DNA from: Allobranchiibius huperziae
Lineage (GTDB): Bacteria; Actinomycetota; Actinomycetes; Actinomycetales; Dermatophilaceae
Length of the DNA: 64,000 nt
Direction of reading: 5' to 3'
Assembly: GCF_013410455.1 (NCBI RefSeq)
Contig: NZ_JACCFW010000001.1
Coordinates: 124,001 to 188,000 of the forward strand
The translations under genes were made by a program, and so were the position numbers. The notes beneath the pieces were generated by a model. That model made no database searches. It saw only the letters and a program-made list of their open reading frames with translations, and had not been told where the DNA came from. Of this stretch, positions 50,937 through 59,557 are shown piece after piece (the stretch's first letter is position 1; the number at the start of each line of letters is the position of its first letter).

Positions 50937-52862
50937 GTGAATCGTGTGCACCTCGCCGCCGCCACCGCATTCGTCACCGCGGTGGCCCTGACGCCCGGCG
51001 TCACCGCCGGTGCGAGCGCTCCGTCCGCCGGCCGCACGGTGCTGGTCGACTCCGGTGTGATCGGTGGCGCCTCCGGTGCCCGTGTGCACTTCGGCAGTCC
51101 GGCGCCCGATGCGACGCCGATGTCGCTCACGCTGCAGCTGCCCCTGCGCAACCAGGCGCTGGCAGACCGCCTCATCGCCCGCGGCACCGTGTTGAGCCAG
51201 GCGCGGTATGCGGCCCTGGTGGCGCCGTCCGCCGCCTCGATCGCCCGGGTGCGGTCATGGGCGACCGGTCGTGGCTTCACCGTCACGTCCGTCAGTCGCA
51301 ACTCCGGCCAGGTCATGGTCGAGGCGAGCGTCGGACGGGTCGACTCGGCGTTCGGCGTGCGCGTGCACTCCGCATCCCTCGGCACCCGCCGCGGGCTCGC
51401 GGTCACCAGCAATCCGACAGTGCCGAATTCACTGGGACTGAGCGGGATAGCGGGCTTGAACGCTCTCGGCCGGGCGCACACGACCCACATCAAGCTCCCG
51501 ACCCACGCCCGATCGGCCGCTTCCACGAGCGGCCGGGTCGCGCCGAAGGCCGTCTCGGACGGATCCAAGGCGTGTGCGACGTACTGGGGCAGCCACCTCT
51601 ATCCGAGCGCGTCGGGCCAGAAGTTCGCGCTCGAGTCCAACTACCTGTGCGGCTACCTGCCCGCCGACCTGTCCACGATGTACGGCGTGCAGGCCGCACA
51701 GTCCAAGGCGCCGGCCATCGGGCTGCTGCTCTGGGGCAACGAACCGGCCATGCTCGCGCAGACCAACAGGTACATGAGCGCGTACGGATACCCGCAGCTG
51801 AAGACCTACGTCACGAACGTCGCGGCCAGCAACGCCCAGGTCCAGGCCCGCCACGACGACTGCGACCCCTACAACGCCGGCGGTGAGACCGCACTGGACG
51901 TGCAGTCCTCGCACGCGATCTCGCCCAACTCACCCATCTACTACTACGGCGCGAAGAGCTGCTACGACAACGACTTGTCGACGGAGCTGCAGCTCATGGT
52001 CGACCAGCACAAGGTCTCGACCATCTCGATGTCGTTCGGTGGGTACCAGGACGACGCGGGCAGCCTGATGCCCGCGGACCGAGCGGCATACGACCGCGCG
52101 CTCCAGCAGGCATCCCTCACCGGCATCAGCACCTTCGCTGCCAGCGGCGACGACGGCGACAACTCCACGCAGACCACCGATGCCGCCCCGCACGTCGGCT
52201 ACCCGGCGAGCAGCGCCTACGTCACGGCAGTCGGCGGTACCTCGATCGGCTACTACCAGAACGGAACTCGCGCGGTGACAGCCGGGTGGGAGGATCAGTT
52301 CCTCACGCAGCCGAGCCCCACCGCCGTACCCACCTCCGTGGTCCCGAACCACGAGATCTACGGCTCCGGAGGGGGCGTGAGCTCGGTGTCGACCATCCCG
52401 ACGTGGCAGAAAGGCGTGGTCTCCGGTTCGACGACGCACCGCGTGGTCCCCGACGTCGCGGCTCTCGCCGACCCCTACACCGGCTATCAGATCCGCGACA
52501 CCTACTACACCGAGAACGCGAACGGCGTGCCCACCGGCGTGGGCGTGGAGGAGTACGACACGTACGGCGGCACAAGCCTCGCGACGCCGATCGTCGCGGC
52601 GATCGTGGCGCTCGCCAAGGCGTACAACAACGTTGCCGTCGGCCTGGCGACACCGAGGCTCTACGCGATGCTCGGCACCTCGGCGCTGCTGGACGTCAAC
52701 GCTCCGAGCTCGGCGGGGGTCTACTACGAGTCCCCCTCTTACGGCGAGGAACTCGTCGTCCTCGACGGCAAGCCGCAGAATCTGGTCACCAAGGCGGGCT
52801 GGGATCCGGTCACCGGGGTCGGAGAGCCGAACGGGATGAGCTTCATCGCCGCGTTCCGCTGA
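50937..52862 (+). CDS. Secreted S53 (sedolisin/kumamolisin) protease, copy 1
   Basis: A 641-aa secreted serine-carboxyl protease. A signal peptide (residues 1-~25, VHLAAATAFVTAVALTPGVT) leads into a ~200-residue pro-domain (MSLTLQLPLRNQALADRLIA ... VMVEASVGRVDSAFGVRVHS) that is cleaved on activation at acid pH. Catalytic residues are Glu317 and Asp321 (GGETALDVQ), Asp405 (oxyanion, AASGDDGDN) and Ser547 (GGTSLATP). The calcium site is WDPVTGVGEPNG. The GTG has GAAGGG ten bases upstream. It is followed, 179 bases on, by a close paralogue. Confidence 0.94.
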   Translation: MNRVHLAAATAFVTAVALTPGVTAGASAPSAGRTVLVDSGVIGGASGARVHFGSPAPDATPMSLTLQLPLRNQALADRLIARGTVLSQARYAALVAPSAASIARVRSWATGRGFTVTSVSRNSGQVMVEASVGRVDSAFGVRVHSASLGTRRGLAVTSNPTVPNSLGLSGIAGLNALGRAHTTHIKLPTHARSAASTSGRVAPKAVSDGSKACATYWGSHLYPSASGQKFALESNYLCGYLPADLSTMYGVQAAQSKAPAIGLLLWGNEPAMLAQTNRYMSAYGYPQLKTYVTNVAASNAQVQARHDDCDPYNAGGETALDVQSSHAISPNSPIYYYGAKSCYDNDLSTELQLMVDQHKVSTISMSFGGYQDDAGSLMPADRAAYDRALQQASLTGISTFAASGDDGDNSTQTTDAAPHVGYPASSAYVTAVGGTSIGYYQNGTRAVTAGWEDQFLTQPSPTAVPTSVVPNHEIYGSGGGVSSVSTIPTWQKGVVSGSTTHRVVPDVAALADPYTGYQIRDTYYTENANGVPTGVGVEEYDTYGGTSLATPIVAAIVALAKAYNNVAVGLATPRLYAMLGTSALLDVNAPSSAGVYYESPSYGEELVVLDGKPQNLVTKAGWDPVTGVGEPNGMSFIAAFR

Positions 52863-53041
52863 ATGGGAGATCTTCTCGGATGGGTTAGGAGCGACGCCCA
52901 CCGCGAGCCCACTTCCGTGGTTATTGTGTGACTCGCGCAGCCGCGAGTGAGGGGTAGGGGTCGGGTAGGCCTTAGGTGTTCGGCCGCACGAGCTCGCTGC
53001 TTTCCGTCATAACAGTCCCGATTAGGAGAAGTGACAGGCAA

Positions 53042-55018
53042 ATGAAACGTCGCAGTCTGGCCGCGGTCACCGCAGTCCTCACGACAGCCTCCGTGGTGCC
53101 CGCCGCGGCAGCTCTGGCCGCCACACCCAACGGAGCGAAGACCACGCTCTCCAACTCCTCGGTTTCGACCAGCGGACTTCGCCTCGGCGCGAACGCCCCT
53201 GGTGCGACCCCGATGTCACTGACCTTGCAGCTGCCGCAGCGCAACGCGGCCCTGATGGCACGGATGACCGCCGCCGGCGCCGTGGTCAGCACCGCTCGTT
53301 ATCGCGCGCTCTTCGCACCCACCGCGGCGCAGCTCGCACACGTCACGTCGTTCGCCAAGTCGCATGGCATGGTCGTGGACCAGGTCGATGCCGCAGGCGG
53401 CCAGGTCATGGTCCACACCACCGCTTCGCACGTGAGCAGTGCCTTCGGCGTCACCGTCCGTCGGGCCAGCGCCCACGGCGTGTCCGGGGTCGCCGCGATC
53501 GGTACGCCGGTCGTCGACCGGTCGATCGGTCTGAGCGGCGTCGCCGGTCTGAGCACCCTGCGCATGGCGAAGGTCGACAACGCCCACCTGGCCGGGTCGT
53601 CGCGGAAGACCATCAACCGCACTCCCAGCAGCAAGGTGTCGGGCGGCCCCCGCGGGCGCATCTCGGCGACCGCCACCGATGGCAGCACCGACTGCGCCAC
53701 GCACTGGGGCGACCACCTGCAGCCGTCGGCGCAGGTCTACGCCAAGGAGTCCAACCTCATCTGTGGTTACGTGCCGCAGGACCTGGCCAAGATCCAGGGC
53801 ATGACGACCGCCGTGCAGACGAATGCTCCGTCCATCGGGCTGCTGCTCTGGGGCAACGACCCCAACATGCTGTCGGAGACCAACACCTACATGGCAGCGG
53901 CCAAGTACCCGGCGCTGAAGAGTTACACCGCATACCCGGCAGCGACCAATGCGCAGATCCTGGCCACCCAGCCCGGGTGCGACCCGTACGGCGCCGGATC
54001 CGAGCAGTCGATCGACGTGCAGTCCTCGCACTCGGTGTCGCCGAACTCGCCCATCTACTACTACGGCGCCAAGAGCTGCCAGGACGCGGACCTCACCTCC
54101 GAGCTGTCGAAGATGGTCAACGACCACAAGGTCTCCACGATCTCGATGTCGTTCGGTGAGGCCTACGACCAGGGTCTGACCGCCGCCGACAAGGCCGCCT
54201 GGGACCGTCCGCTGCAGCAGGCCAACCTGACCGGCATCAGCACCTTCGCCTCCAGTGGTGACAGCGGCGACAACTCCGACGCTGCCGGCAACGACCTCGG
54301 TGCGGGCGGCAACCCGGACAACAAGCCGCACATCGGCTACCCGGCCTCCAGCACCTACACCACTGCGGTCGGTGGTTCATCGGTCGGCCTGTCCGCTGCC
54401 GGTTCGCTGGTCGCCGACGTCGGCTGGGAGGACGCCTACTACCAGCAGAAGAGCCTGAGCTCGACGGCCAAGACCCGTATCAACTTCCCGGTCGACGGTG
54501 CCGGTGGCGGCGTCAGCCAGGTCTCGACGATCCCGACGTGGCAGAAGGGCAAGGTCACGACCTCCACCACGATGCGTGCCGTGCCCGACGTCGCCGGGCT
54601 CGCCAACCCGTACACCGGCTTCACGGTGCGCGACACGGCGTACCCGGAGTCGAACGGTGTCCCCACGGGCCCCGGCGTCCAGGAGTACGACACCTACGGA
54701 GGCACCAGCCTGGCCTCGCCGATGGTGGCTGCGACGGTCGCACTCGCCAAGGCCTACAACAAGGTCTCGATCGGCAACGCCGCGCCGCGGCTGTACGCCC
54801 TGCTCGGCACGTCGGCACTGCGGGACCTGAACGGCGTCAACACCACCGGCGCCTTCCTCCCCAGCACCAAGTACCCGGCAGGCGTGATCATCAGCCTGGA
54901 CGGTCACCCGATCAACTCTCTCGGTCGCCAGGAGAACCTGGTGACGGCCAAGGGTTGGGACAATGTCACCGGCGTCGGTGAGTTGAACGGCCTGAACTTC
55001 ATCAAGGCCTTCAAGTGA
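53042..55018 (+). CDS. Secreted S53 (sedolisin/kumamolisin) protease, copy 2
   Basis: A 658-aa paralogue of the preceding gene, with the same plan: signal peptide (SLAAVTAVLTTASVVPAAAA), pro-domain, catalytic Glu321 and Asp325 (GSEQSIDVQ), Asp407 (SSGDSGDN) and Ser556 (GGTSLASP), then GWDNVTGVGELNG at the end. AGGAGAAG and AGGC precede the ATG at 53042. Substitutions around the active site (such as TP versus SP after GTSLA) suggest specialised substrate preferences. Followed by a perfect terminator hairpin. Confidence 0.94.
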   Translation: MKRRSLAAVTAVLTTASVVPAAAALAATPNGAKTTLSNSSVSTSGLRLGANAPGATPMSLTLQLPQRNAALMARMTAAGAVVSTARYRALFAPTAAQLAHVTSFAKSHGMVVDQVDAAGGQVMVHTTASHVSSAFGVTVRRASAHGVSGVAAIGTPVVDRSIGLSGVAGLSTLRMAKVDNAHLAGSSRKTINRTPSSKVSGGPRGRISATATDGSTDCATHWGDHLQPSAQVYAKESNLICGYVPQDLAKIQGMTTAVQTNAPSIGLLLWGNDPNMLSETNTYMAAAKYPALKSYTAYPAATNAQILATQPGCDPYGAGSEQSIDVQSSHSVSPNSPIYYYGAKSCQDADLTSELSKMVNDHKVSTISMSFGEAYDQGLTAADKAAWDRPLQQANLTGISTFASSGDSGDNSDAAGNDLGAGGNPDNKPHIGYPASSTYTTAVGGSSVGLSAAGSLVADVGWEDAYYQQKSLSSTAKTRINFPVDGAGGGVSQVSTIPTWQKGKVTTSTTMRAVPDVAGLANPYTGFTVRDTAYPESNGVPTGPGVQEYDTYGGTSLASPMVAATVALAKAYNKVSIGNAAPRLYALLGTSALRDLNGVNTTGAFLPSTKYPAGVIISLDGHPINSLGRQENLVTAKGWDNVTGVGELNGLNFIKAFK

Positions 55019-55038
55019 CCCACTGATCCATCTGGGAG

Positions 55039-55069
55039 GGGCCCGCGAGTAACTACTCGCGGGCCCTTT
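55039..55069 (+). terminator. Rho-independent-type terminator after the S53 pair
   Basis: A perfect 13-bp stem, GGGCCCGCGAGTA (55039-55051) with TACTCGCGGGCCC (55054-55066), has an AC loop and is followed by TTT. It lies 20 bases after the stop codon. Confidence 0.85.
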
Positions 55070-55172
55070 CCGCGTCCCCACCCAACCCGGCGGCGGCGCG
55101 GATCGTCGTAGTGAATGAGGGCGGCCGGCGATGACCGGCAGGTCACGGGTGGGCCGTCCACGAAGGAGCTTC

Positions 55173-55637
55173 ATGAATTCGTTCCGCGCACTGCCCTGCG
55201 CAGCTGCCATCGCCCTGACCGCCGGCGTCCTCGCGGGGTGCGGATCCGCGAACGCACCGGGCGGCTCCACGACGACCACATCCTCGTCGGCACCATCCTC
55301 GACATCGTCGAATGCGACATCCTCGCCCACGGCCGGCGGATCACCGACGGCCAAGGACGTCACCCTCACCGGCACGGTCAGCGGCGACCGCCTGCCGTGC
55401 GTGCGGCTGCACACGACCGACGGGCACCAGTACGTGATCACAGGTGCTGTGCCGGGGAAGCTCTACACCGTGGCGCACTCGGGTGGATCCCGCACCTCGA
55501 TCACCGCGCAGCCCTCGCCCCCGCAGACAGCGACGGTCACGGTTGTCGGCCACACCGCATCGGGGCTGATGAACACGTGCGGGGGCACCACGTTCGTGGT
55601 GAGTTCGGCGACCATCCACTCGATCACCACCGGTTGA
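55173..55637 (+). CDS. Putative lipoprotein, copy 1 of a tandem pair
   Basis: A 154-aa lipoprotein. The lipobox is LTAGVLAGC with the acylated Cys near residue 23. A Ser/Thr-rich linker (TTTTSSSAPSSTSSNATSSP) precedes a ~90-residue domain: DVTLTGTVSGDRLPCVRLHT, a Thr-Asp turn, QYVITG and ATVTVVGHTASGLMNTCGGT. GAAGGAG is upstream of the ATG at 55173. Function unknown. The next gene is its paralogue. Confidence 0.8.
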   Translation: MNSFRALPCAAAIALTAGVLAGCGSANAPGGSTTTTSSSAPSSTSSNATSSPTAGGSPTAKDVTLTGTVSGDRLPCVRLHTTDGHQYVITGAVPGKLYTVAHSGGSRTSITAQPSPPQTATVTVVGHTASGLMNTCGGTTFVVSSATIHSITTG

Positions 55638-55642
55638 GCGCG

Positions 55643-56122
55643 ATGACAACGCCGACGACCCGCGCGATCGCACTGGGCGCGTTCGGCGTCGTCCTGCTGG
55701 CCGGCTGCGGCTCGGCGTCCGTGGGAAGCTCCTCCACATCGGGCGTTCCGACCTCGAACGCACCGACCTCGGGTGCCGCCACGTCGCCCGCCCGCCCGAG
55801 CACCCCGCGGTCCTCACCGCGCGACAGTTCGCCCGGCGACGTCACGTTGCGGGGCACCGTCAGCGGCGACGGTCTGACCTGCGTGGGATTCAGGACGACG
55901 GACGGCAAGAGGTACGCGCTCGCCGGGCCGGGGCTGCCGGCCAAGCTGGTCTCGGTCGCGCACTCCTTCGGCCGTCGTACATCGCTCAGCTCCGCACCCG
56001 GCGCCGAGCAGATCGCCACGGTGACGATCGTCGGTCATCCGGTCGAGGGTGCGATGAGCACCTGCAGCGCGACCGTCTTCTCCGTGACCTCGGCGCAGAT
56101 CGACTCTGTCAGGACCAAGTGA
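55643..56122 (+). CDS. Putative lipoprotein, copy 2 of the tandem pair
   Basis: A 159-aa paralogue that starts five bases after copy 1 ends, suggesting translational coupling. Lipobox GVVLLAGC, Ser/Thr/Pro linker, then DVTLRGTVSGDGLTCVGFRT, a turn, ATVTIVGHPVEGAMSTCSAT. The two cysteines are conserved between the copies, which suggests a disulphide. No known domain. Confidence 0.78.
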   Translation: MTTPTTRAIALGAFGVVLLAGCGSASVGSSSTSGVPTSNAPTSGAATSPARPSTPRSSPRDSSPGDVTLRGTVSGDGLTCVGFRTTDGKRYALAGPGLPAKLVSVAHSFGRRTSLSSAPGAEQIATVTIVGHPVEGAMSTCSATVFSVTSAQIDSVRTK

Positions 56123-56164
56123 CGACACCGGATCCCCGGAGGTTCGGCGGTTAGGATTCCCAGC

Positions 56165-56182
56165 GTCGCGGGCTCCCGCGAC
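56165..56182 (+). other. Leader hairpin before the L,D-transpeptidase gene
   Basis: GTCGCGGG-CT-CCCGCGAC is a perfect 8-bp stem with a two-base loop, ending 20 bases before the ATG at 56203. It may terminate the lipoprotein transcript or shape the leader of the next gene; there is no T-run. Confidence 0.4.
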
Positions 56183-56202
56183 CGCGGCGTGATGAGGGGC
56201 AG

Positions 56203-57105
56203 ATGGCAGGCAGGTTCGGTCGTGACAGCGGGGCGGCCCAGCGCATGGGTGTGCGCGTCGCAGGGGTGCTCGCAGGATTCGTGGTGCTCGCACTCGTCGT
56301 GCTCGGGGTGCACGCTCTGCGGGGCGGCTCCGGACCGGATGCCGCGACGTCCACGCCACCTTCCTCCGGCTCGTCGTCGGGTTCGGGCGGATCCAGCTCC
56401 GGTACTACCTCGTCCGCCGTGGTGCCGGTGCCGCCGGTCAGCGCCGCGCAACTGGCCGCGCTGCCGCAATCCACCACCTTCACCACCGTGCACGGACTGC
56501 CGAGCTCATCGGGCGCAACCAGCGACGGGAACGTCGTCCGGATCGCGCACGCTCAGGCGGGCTTCGATGCTCCCGGTGGCAGCCCGAAGGTCGTCATACC
56601 GGCAACGCAGCTCGGTCTGGACACCTGGCTGCCGATCGTCGACCGCCGGTCGGGGTGGTACCAGGTGCGGCTGCCGTCGCGCCCGAACGGTTCACTCGCG
56701 TGGATCCCGGCGGCCGGCATGCGGACGGCGCAGACCGACTGGCGGGTGCACATCTCGTTGGCCGCAGGACGGATGACCGTCATGAAGGGCACGTCGCAGA
56801 TGGGGGAGTGGACCGTCGGCCACGGGAAGGACGCGACCCCGACGCCCGTGGGACAGACGTTCCTGCTGGCCGGATTCGTGGATCCGAGCGAGACCTTCTC
56901 GCCGGTCATCTATGCGTTGGGCGCGCATTCGGACTCGTTGGACACCTTCGGAGGAGGTCCGGGGACCGTCGCCGTACACGGGTGGCCGACAGCGGCGGGT
57001 CGAATCGGGAAAATCTCTCACGGTTGTGTCCGCGTTCCAGCCGCTGCGCTCTCAATGTTCGCTAAGTTGCCTACGGGGACACCCGTGGACATCACTGCCT
57101 CCTAA
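56203..57105 (+). CDS. L,D-transpeptidase (YkuD family)
   Basis: A 300-aa envelope enzyme that forms 3-3 cross-links or attaches proteins to peptidoglycan. A basic N-terminus and helix (VAGVLAGFVVLALVVLGVHA) give a membrane anchor; a Ser/Gly linker follows (SSGSSSGSGGSSSGTTSS). An SH3-like region precedes the YkuD domain with VHGWPTAAGRIGKISHGCVR, where Cys275 is catalytic and the first His supports it. The ATG at 56203 follows GAGGGG. It clusters with two lipoproteins and exported proteins. Confidence 0.92.
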   Translation: MAGRFGRDSGAAQRMGVRVAGVLAGFVVLALVVLGVHALRGGSGPDAATSTPPSSGSSSGSGGSSSGTTSSAVVPVPPVSAAQLAALPQSTTFTTVHGLPSSSGATSDGNVVRIAHAQAGFDAPGGSPKVVIPATQLGLDTWLPIVDRRSGWYQVRLPSRPNGSLAWIPAAGMRTAQTDWRVHISLAAGRMTVMKGTSQMGEWTVGHGKDATPTPVGQTFLLAGFVDPSETFSPVIYALGAHSDSLDTFGGGPGTVAVHGWPTAAGRIGKISHGCVRVPAAALSMFAKLPTGTPVDITAS

Positions 57106-57143
57106 CACTCAGAAGCACTTTCAGCACCGAGAAGGGAAACTCG

Positions 57144-57851
57144 ATGAAGCGCAATACCGCGCTCTTTGGAGCCTCAGCTGCCGTGGGCATCACGGCCGCA
57201 GCCGGTCTCATCATCACCAGCGCGACCAGTTCCGCCGCGACCGCGACCGTTTACGGCGTGGCGTACGCGACCGACACCGCCTCGCACGGCTTCGCATTCG
57301 GCAACATCGCTGATCCTGACGGGCAGTTCGTCGCCTCCGCGAAGGAGCAGGACGGCGTCTCGGTCGTCGCGTATTCGATGCCGTTGCTCAATACCCCGAC
57401 CATCGGTGTCGCGACCGGATGCACCAACGGCAAGCCGGCTGTCGTCGTCAGGGGCGGGGGCGCCGCCGGCACCTACACCGCGAAGACCACCGTCTCGGCC
57501 GCCAAGTTCACGGGCAACGCGAACGCGGTCGGCACGGTCACCTTCCTCGCGAGTGCGGGCAGCATCACCGTCGGTGCCTACTACAGCCCGAACCAGCCGG
57601 GTCAGTACGTCGAGATCGGCGGTGTGAGCGGCTGTGCGGCTGCCACCACCACGTCGACGAGCACCAGCACCTCGACCTCGACCTCGACCTCGACGAGCAC
57701 GTCACCGACGTCCACGTCGACGGGCACGTCGACCTCCACCTCGACGAGCACGTCGACCGGCACCTCCACGCCGACGTCGACCGGCACCTCGACGGCCACT
57801 CAGCCGCCGACCCCGACGGCCACCACCACCACGCTGCCCGTCACCGGCTGA
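57144..57851 (+). CDS. Secreted protein with a long Thr/Ser tail
   Basis: A 235-aa exported protein with a signal peptide (FGASAAVGITAAAGLIITSA) and a ~140-residue domain (TVYGVAYATDTASHGFAFGN ... QYVEIGGVSGCAA), then a ~70-residue tail made of Thr/Ser/Pro repeats (TSTSTSTSTS type), ending LPVTG. That end resembles a sortase signal, but the membrane helix and basic tail that should follow are missing. The tail is likely a mannosylated spacer. GAGAAGGGAAACTCG lies before the ATG. Confidence 0.78.
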   Translation: MKRNTALFGASAAVGITAAAGLIITSATSSAATATVYGVAYATDTASHGFAFGNIADPDGQFVASAKEQDGVSVVAYSMPLLNTPTIGVATGCTNGKPAVVVRGGGAAGTYTAKTTVSAAKFTGNANAVGTVTFLASAGSITVGAYYSPNQPGQYVEIGGVSGCAAATTTSTSTSTSTSTSTSTSTSPTSTSTGTSTSTSTSTSTGTSTPTSTGTSTATQPPTPTATTTTLPVTG

Positions 57852-57884
57852 CGCACCGCACCTGAGGCTTCGGCCCCGGGCGAG

Positions 57885-57912
57885 GCCCCCGCACGCATCG
57901 CGCGGCGGGGGC
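57885..57912 (+). terminator. Terminator hairpin after the Thr/Ser-tailed protein
   Basis: GCCCCCGC (57885-57892) pairs with GCGGGGGC (57905-57912) around a 12-base loop, followed by TTCGTCG. It lies 34 bases after the stop. Confidence 0.6.
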
Positions 57913-57959
57913 TTCGTCGTACCCGGATGGGTCGCCGGCGCCCGCCGTAGAGTGCTGCC

Positions 57960-58982
57960 ATGCCGACACCCCCACCCCAGCCGACGCTGCGCGACGGATC
58001 CCTGGTGCTGCGCCCGTGGACCGACGCCGACCTCTCCGGGCTGCGCCGAGGTGCACTGGACTCGGGCTGGTTCGAGACGGATTCGGACGCCGGTGGCAGC
58101 GCTGACGCAGGTGCGGCCGAGGCTCTCGTCCGCTGGCAGGCGGGCTACGACGACGACCGGTCGCTCAACAGCGTGCTCATCGAAGTCGATGGCAACGTCG
58201 TCGGCGGGATGCTGCTGCGCTCCACCGGGGCCGACACGGCCGAGTTGTCCTGGCAGCTCTTCAAATCCGATGCCCAACTGCTCGGCGCGCAGGCGGTGCA
58301 GGTCTTCCTGCGGCATGCCTTCGACGATCTCGGCGTGGTGCGCATCGAGACGCGGATCGCCGCGGACGACCTGGGCTCCGGGCGGATCGCGGCGCGCGCG
58401 GGGATGCTCAAGGAGGGCACCGCCCGGGCGGCCGCGGCGACCGCCGACGGCCGGGTCGATCAGGTGATCTTCGCGCGGCTCGCCACCGACCCCAGCGTGA
58501 GCGAATGGGGATCGTTCGCGCGGGTGCTCAACACGACGCTGCCGATGAAGCGGGCGATCGCGCAGGCCTTGATCCGCAACGACGCGGGCGAGGTGCTGCT
58601 GTGCCAGCCGACCTACAAGCGCTTCTGGGATCTGCCCGGCGGCGTGGTCGACCCGGCGGAGTCCCCGGCCACGGCCGTGCTGCGCGAGGTCCACGAGGAG
58701 TTGTCGCTCGACGGGACCGTGCGCTCGCTCGCCGCGGTCACCTGGCTGCCTCCGTGGCGCGGGTGGGACGACGCGACGCTCTTCGTCTTCGACGTGCGCG
58801 TGACCTCCGAGCCGGGGGCGCTGCAGCCGCGGGAGATCAAGGCCGTGCACTGGCGCGCCGTCGCCGACGTCGGGGCGCACACCGCCGACTACACCGCGCG
58901 TCTGATCGAGCGGTCGGTGCGCGCGATCGACGACGGGACCGGCGCCGTCTACCTGGAGAACGCCCACGACCCGACCTGGTGA
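57960..58982 (+). CDS. GNAT acetyltransferase-Nudix hydrolase fusion
   Basis: A 340-aa two-domain protein. Residues ~10-180 are a RimJ/RimL-type GNAT domain (LRDGSLVLRPWTDADLSGLR; RIETRIAADDLGSGRIAARA). Residues ~195-330 are Nudix, with the box GGVVDPAESPATAVLREVHE plus ELS, fitting GX5EX7REUXEE; the final Gly is Ser. Nudix enzymes hydrolyse nucleoside-diphosphate derivatives. The fusion suggests linked small-molecule acetylation and hydrolysis, but no substrate is known. Precedes the GSP17M-like gene by 62 bases. Confidence 0.85.
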   Translation: MPTPPPQPTLRDGSLVLRPWTDADLSGLRRGALDSGWFETDSDAGGSADAGAAEALVRWQAGYDDDRSLNSVLIEVDGNVVGGMLLRSTGADTAELSWQLFKSDAQLLGAQAVQVFLRHAFDDLGVVRIETRIAADDLGSGRIAARAGMLKEGTARAAAATADGRVDQVIFARLATDPSVSEWGSFARVLNTTLPMKRAIAQALIRNDAGEVLLCQPTYKRFWDLPGGVVDPAESPATAVLREVHEELSLDGTVRSLAAVTWLPPWRGWDDATLFVFDVRVTSEPGALQPREIKAVHWRAVADVGAHTADYTARLIERSVRAIDDGTGAVYLENAHDPTW

Positions 58983-59044
58983 GCGCAGTCTTCGCGGGCC
59001 GAATGTGGGTGGGCAGGCGCGGGACTCGATGAGAGACTGACGGC

Positions 59045-59557
59045 ATGAGCAATCAGAATCCGATGCAGGCAGCCCGTGCGTCGCTGCTGGCCCTGGAGTA
59101 CCCGCAGTCGCTCGGGGTGTACGACGACTACCTCGGCGCCCAGCGCGCGGTGGACTTCCTGTCCGACCGGGAGTTCCCGGTCGAGAACTGCATGATCGTC
59201 GGCACCGACCTGAAGCAGGTCGAGCGGGTGACTGCCCGCCTCACCTGGGGCCGGGTCATCGCCAGCGGACTCGCGTCCGGCGCCTGGATCGGCCTGCTCT
59301 TCGGTCTGCTGCTCTCCCTCTTCGACGCCGGCAGCAACAAGCTCGGCGTGATCATCGGCGGCATCCTCTTCGGTGCGTTCTTCGGTCTGGTGTACGCCGC
59401 GGTCGGTTACTCGATGTCGCAGGGACGGCGCGACTTCACCTCCGTCAGCACGATCGTGGCCACCCGCTACGAGGTGCTGGTCGAGCACAAGTTCGCCGAG
59501 CAGGGACGCGACCTCCTGTCCCAGCTCGACGCCGGCCTGCAGCGGCCCCAGGCATGA
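59045..59557 (+). CDS. GSP17M-like general stress protein
   Basis: A 170-aa protein. The N-terminal ~65 residues are the GSP17M domain ([37 protein letters not shown]), then two membrane helices ([20 protein letters not shown] and [20 protein letters not shown]) and a short tail. Members are found in stress regulons; the exact function is unknown. The stop overlaps the hisC start (ATGA), so the two genes are coupled. Confidence 0.85.
   Translation: MSNQNPMQAARASLLALEYPQSLGVYDDYLGAQRAVDFLSDREFPVENCMIVGTDLKQVERVTARLTWGRVIASGLASGAWIGLLFGLLLSLFDAGSNKLGVIIGGILFGAFFGLVYAAVGYSMSQGRRDFTSVSTIVATRYEVLVEHKFAEQGRDLLSQLDAGLQRPQA

Noticed and set aside
55600-55640. Separate promoter for the second lipoprotein
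   Set aside because: Only five bases separate the genes and no promoter-like bases are visible; coupling is simpler.
57602-57865. Possible coding sequence in the antisense of the Thr/Ser tail (Val/Asp/Glu repeats)
   Set aside because: It is the mirror of the ACG/TCG-rich tail; such valine-rich antisense frames arise automatically.
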